Origin: Cercospora beticola
Lineage: Eukaryota; Ascomycota; Dothideomycetes; Mycosphaerellales; Mycosphaerellaceae
Direction of reading: 5' to 3'
NCBI RefSeq assembly: GCF_033473495.1
Contig: NC_088935.1
Location: forward strand, 3,782,001-3,846,000
DNA length: 64,000 nucleotides
Below the pieces are notes generated by a model. That model searched no databases, had not been told where the DNA came from, and worked only from the letters and a program-made list of their open reading frames with translations. Made by a program: the position numbers and the translations under genes. Below are positions 61,664 to 64,000 of the stretch, in pieces (the stretch's first letter is position 1; each line of letters opens with the position of its first letter).

Positions 61664-62760
61664 TTATTACTTCTTAGGTATCCTTATTCTTCTATATAGA
61701 AGAGAAGTAGAGCTTACTTACTTACCTTCTACTAGCTATTACTATTACTATAGTATCTAGAAGCCTACCTTTATACCTAATATTTCTCTATAGAGACTTA
61801 ACTAGTAGAGCTTTCCTTTTAAGAATTATAAGTTCTATAGTACTATCTTCTTATATTAGGCCTAAGACTGCCTCCTATTACTTTTTAAACTACTCTAAGA
61901 ATGCTCTTACTTTAGCCTTTATAGTAGCTTTATAGCTATATTAGAGGGAGTATACTTTATAGTCTCCTCTATAGTTACTATATTTAATTTTCTTCTCTTT
62001 ATAGCTATCTATCCTATACTTCCCTATATAGTATCTATATATATCTTCTATAGCTTTATAGTAGGTAGTAATATACCTAAAGCTATTATACTTTAAGTAT
62101 TATATAATCCTCTACTATAGATAGTATAGTTCTACTATATACTATATTAACCTAATAGTAATACCTCTTCTATATATTTCTTTTATAGTCTATCTATTCT
62201 ATACTACTATTACTACTAATAAGAAGTTAGTCTCTCCTCTTACTTTTTAGTTCTTAAGCTAAAAGGTCTTCCTAATTTTAAGTCTATCTAGGAACTAGAT
62301 AAAGTTATTTTAGTTAAGCTAGACCTAGCTATTTATATCCTCTAGCTTCTAGGATATCCTAATACTATATATAGTTACCTAGGTACTTAGTATCTCTATC
62401 TAGGCCTCTAGGTATATAGCTTTAAACTAAGATTAGTCCTTCTCTAGTCTACTTTTCTCTTCTTCTCTATAGAGAATAACTTTAAGATCTCTACTTAGAA
62501 GCTTTTATATAGCCTTAAACTACTATACTTCTAGTTTTCTTCTAAGCTCTTTATAGCTTATTTTCTTTACTATTTCTCTTTCTTTTTAGTTTCCTATCCT
62601 TACTAAAATAGTTATAGATATCTAAAGCTAGAGCTTTAGTATTATATATCTAATTTAGGCTTTCTAGGCCTATATTTTAGAGATAGTAGTAGTAGGTATT
62701 AGATAGCTCTAGAGAGTTTTCTAGATAGCTTAAAGAGTCTAGAACTCTTTTTAGCGAAGA
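61664..62760 (-). mobile_element. Tad-like LINE, 5' (ORF1) part
   Basis: Minus-strand continuation of the LINE at 51,126-54,692 on the far side of the Gypsy insertion. It is rich in Lys/Glu-type codons and broken by stops, as expected for ORF1. The assignment rests on position and orientation; the outer limit near 62,760 is approximate. Confidence 0.5.
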
Positions 62761-63138
62761 GTAAGGTAGAGGAGAGTCTACTAGGTCTATTAGAAAAGAA
62801 GAAGAGTTAGAAAGAAAGAAAGAGTTATCTAGATATCGAGATAACTCTAGATCTATTCTATAAGTATTTTTAGGTTCTTTTATATTATTAGTTTTAAAGT
62901 ATTAGTATTAGTAGTTATTTTCTAGTCTTATTAGCTAGAGAGAGATAGTTACGAGTAGATTTAGGCTGCCTAGGAGTTAGAGTTATAACTTTCTTCTTCT
63001 AGACTCTCTTCTCTACTTATAGTATTATAGTATTAGTCGAGAGGTATTATCGCGTATTAGGAGGCCTCGAGGCCTCCTACTATTATCGTCGTCGCCTACT
63101 AGAGCGCGTTTATATTTCTTAGTAATAAAGCTTATAGC
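62761..63138. other. Unassigned RIP-damaged sequence
   Basis: Between the LINE and the right LTR-like repeat. It holds a GC-rich perfect palindrome at 63,058-63,079 and CpG-rich text around it. Nothing else is recognised. Confidence 0.4.
63058..63079. repeat. Perfect 22-bp GC-rich palindrome
   Basis: The left arm TAGGAGGCCTC is followed at once by its exact inverse complement, with no spacer. It stands out in DNA that is otherwise AT-rich and lies 60 bp left of the LTR-like repeat. Confidence 0.85.
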
Positions 63139-63935
63139 TATAATAAAAAAGAAGTTTACTATCTAATTCTATAGAAATCCTAGACGAGAGATACTATATT
63201 TAGCTAACTCTATAGCTAGTTCGTATTCGTTTAGAGTAGAGTAGTATATTATTAAGAAGTCTATAAGCTTTTTTAAGGCTAGCTTTTAGTATCTAATATA
63301 TATTAAAAAGTTATATTTTTTAAGGAAAGCTTTAAATAAAAAAGTAAAAGTAAGAGATATAGCGTTAATATTAAGTAAGTCCTAATTTACTAGAGTAGGT
63401 AGATCTAGATATAGTATTTAGTAGGAGAAGTCTAGTATACTATAAGAGCTATTATTAAGTATATCTAACGACTACCGAATTAGACGTTATATAAATTAAA
63501 ATAGGACTATAGAGCTATCGCGAGTAGGTAGAAGGCTATATATAGCTAGTATAGAAGTAAATAGAAGCGCTATAAAAGTAGACGCGTTACTAGATTATAT
63601 AGTACTTAATATTAGTATAGTATACTATCTCTTTCTTATATTCGTCTAGTCTTAGTACGCGACGCGTTCCGATTAGACGTCCGAGATATATAGATCGTAG
63701 TACTTAAGATCGGTAGAATATAAATAGAGTCGTTCGTCGGAGTTAAATATATTTTTCGAACGAGTTTAAAGAAGAACCTCCGATACTACTAGTTTACTAT
63801 ATCTAGGACGAATAAGCTATAAGCGGCGAAGTATATATCTCTATTATATCTATCTACTAACTACTATCTAAAGGAGATACTAGCTACTAAGTATAGCTAG
63901 TATAGTAGTAGTAGCTATATAGTTATACTATAATA
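63139..63935. repeat. 797-bp LTR-like repeat, right copy
   Basis: Pair of 46,432-47,228, same orientation and length. Internal differences are mostly C/T or G/A. Sequence after 63,935 is still AT-rich and runs to the window edge. Confidence 0.75.
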
Positions 63936-64000
63936 GTTATAAAGTAAGTTCTAGAGAGACCTACTATTAGCTAATAATACTTTAGAGACTAACTAAACCT

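Larger units (their letters stand above)
28850..64000. repeat. RIP-saturated AT-rich transposon island
   Basis: From here to the window end CpA and TpG are almost absent on both strands and TpA is in great excess, while CpG, CpT and CpC persist. Only isolated CA or TG pairs remain (for example near 37,365, 39,148, 44,579, 57,974 and 62,967). This is what RIP of CpA sites leaves when carried near completion. The boundary falls within about 150 bp. No host gene is recognised inside. Nested elements are listed separately. Confidence 0.9.

Overview
This window is nuclear DNA of a filamentous ascomycete, most likely a dothideomycete (a Mycosphaerellales-like fungus; this is an inference). The genes have short introns of 48-92 nt with GT..AG ends and CTGAC/CTAAC branch sites. 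The gene set is typical of the group: PacC, cryptochrome-DASH, a fasciclin-domain protein, malate synthase with a peroxisomal C-terminus. Transposons on the right are damaged by repeat-induced point mutation (RIP).

The window has two parts. Positions 1 to about 28,850 are gene-bearing DNA of ordinary composition. From left to right they hold: the 5' end of an unidentified gene (minus); a 4.4-kb gene-poor stretch with a cluster of short palindromes; pacC (plus); a secreted manganese superoxide dismutase (plus); an ALKBH6-like dioxygenase (minus) sharing a 223-bp divergent promoter with a Par14-type parvulin (plus); a small coiled-coil protein resembling BLOC-1 subunit CNL1 (plus); a soluble PSD/PsiD-family pyruvoyl decarboxylase (minus); a fasciclin-domain protein (plus); cryptochrome-DASH (plus); a serine beta-lactamase-like hydrolase (minus); a membrane-anchored phytase-like acid phosphatase (minus); and malate synthase (minus). 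I assembled exons from reading frames, splice consensus and protein-family continuity; every gene listed closes in phase.

From about 28,850 to the end the DNA is a roughly 35-kb transposon island almost free of CpA and TpG, while CpG, CpT and CpC remain. That is the signature of RIP carried nearly to completion. Inside it I can make out a Ty1/Copia element (minus) with 230-bp LTRs; a Ty3/Gypsy polymerase region (minus); a Gypsy integrase fragment (plus); two 797-bp LTR-like copies 16.7 kb apart; a second, truncated Copia (plus); a Tad-like LINE (minus); and, inserted in that LINE, a complete Gypsy chromovirus (plus) with 386-bp LTRs and a chromodomain. No complete transposon reading frame survives.

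The genes are not one pathway. Several concern response to the environment (ambient pH, light, superoxide, phosphate scavenging, growth on C2 carbon). The most notable observations are: paired inverted PacC-type sites upstream of pacC itself, one of them in the leader; a superoxide dismutase whose catalytic part looks bacterial, joined by a single intron to a signal-peptide-like exon; a phytase with a type II membrane anchor; a GC-AG intron in malate synthase; a cluster of nine palindromes whose arms co-vary; and the extreme, sharply bounded RIP.
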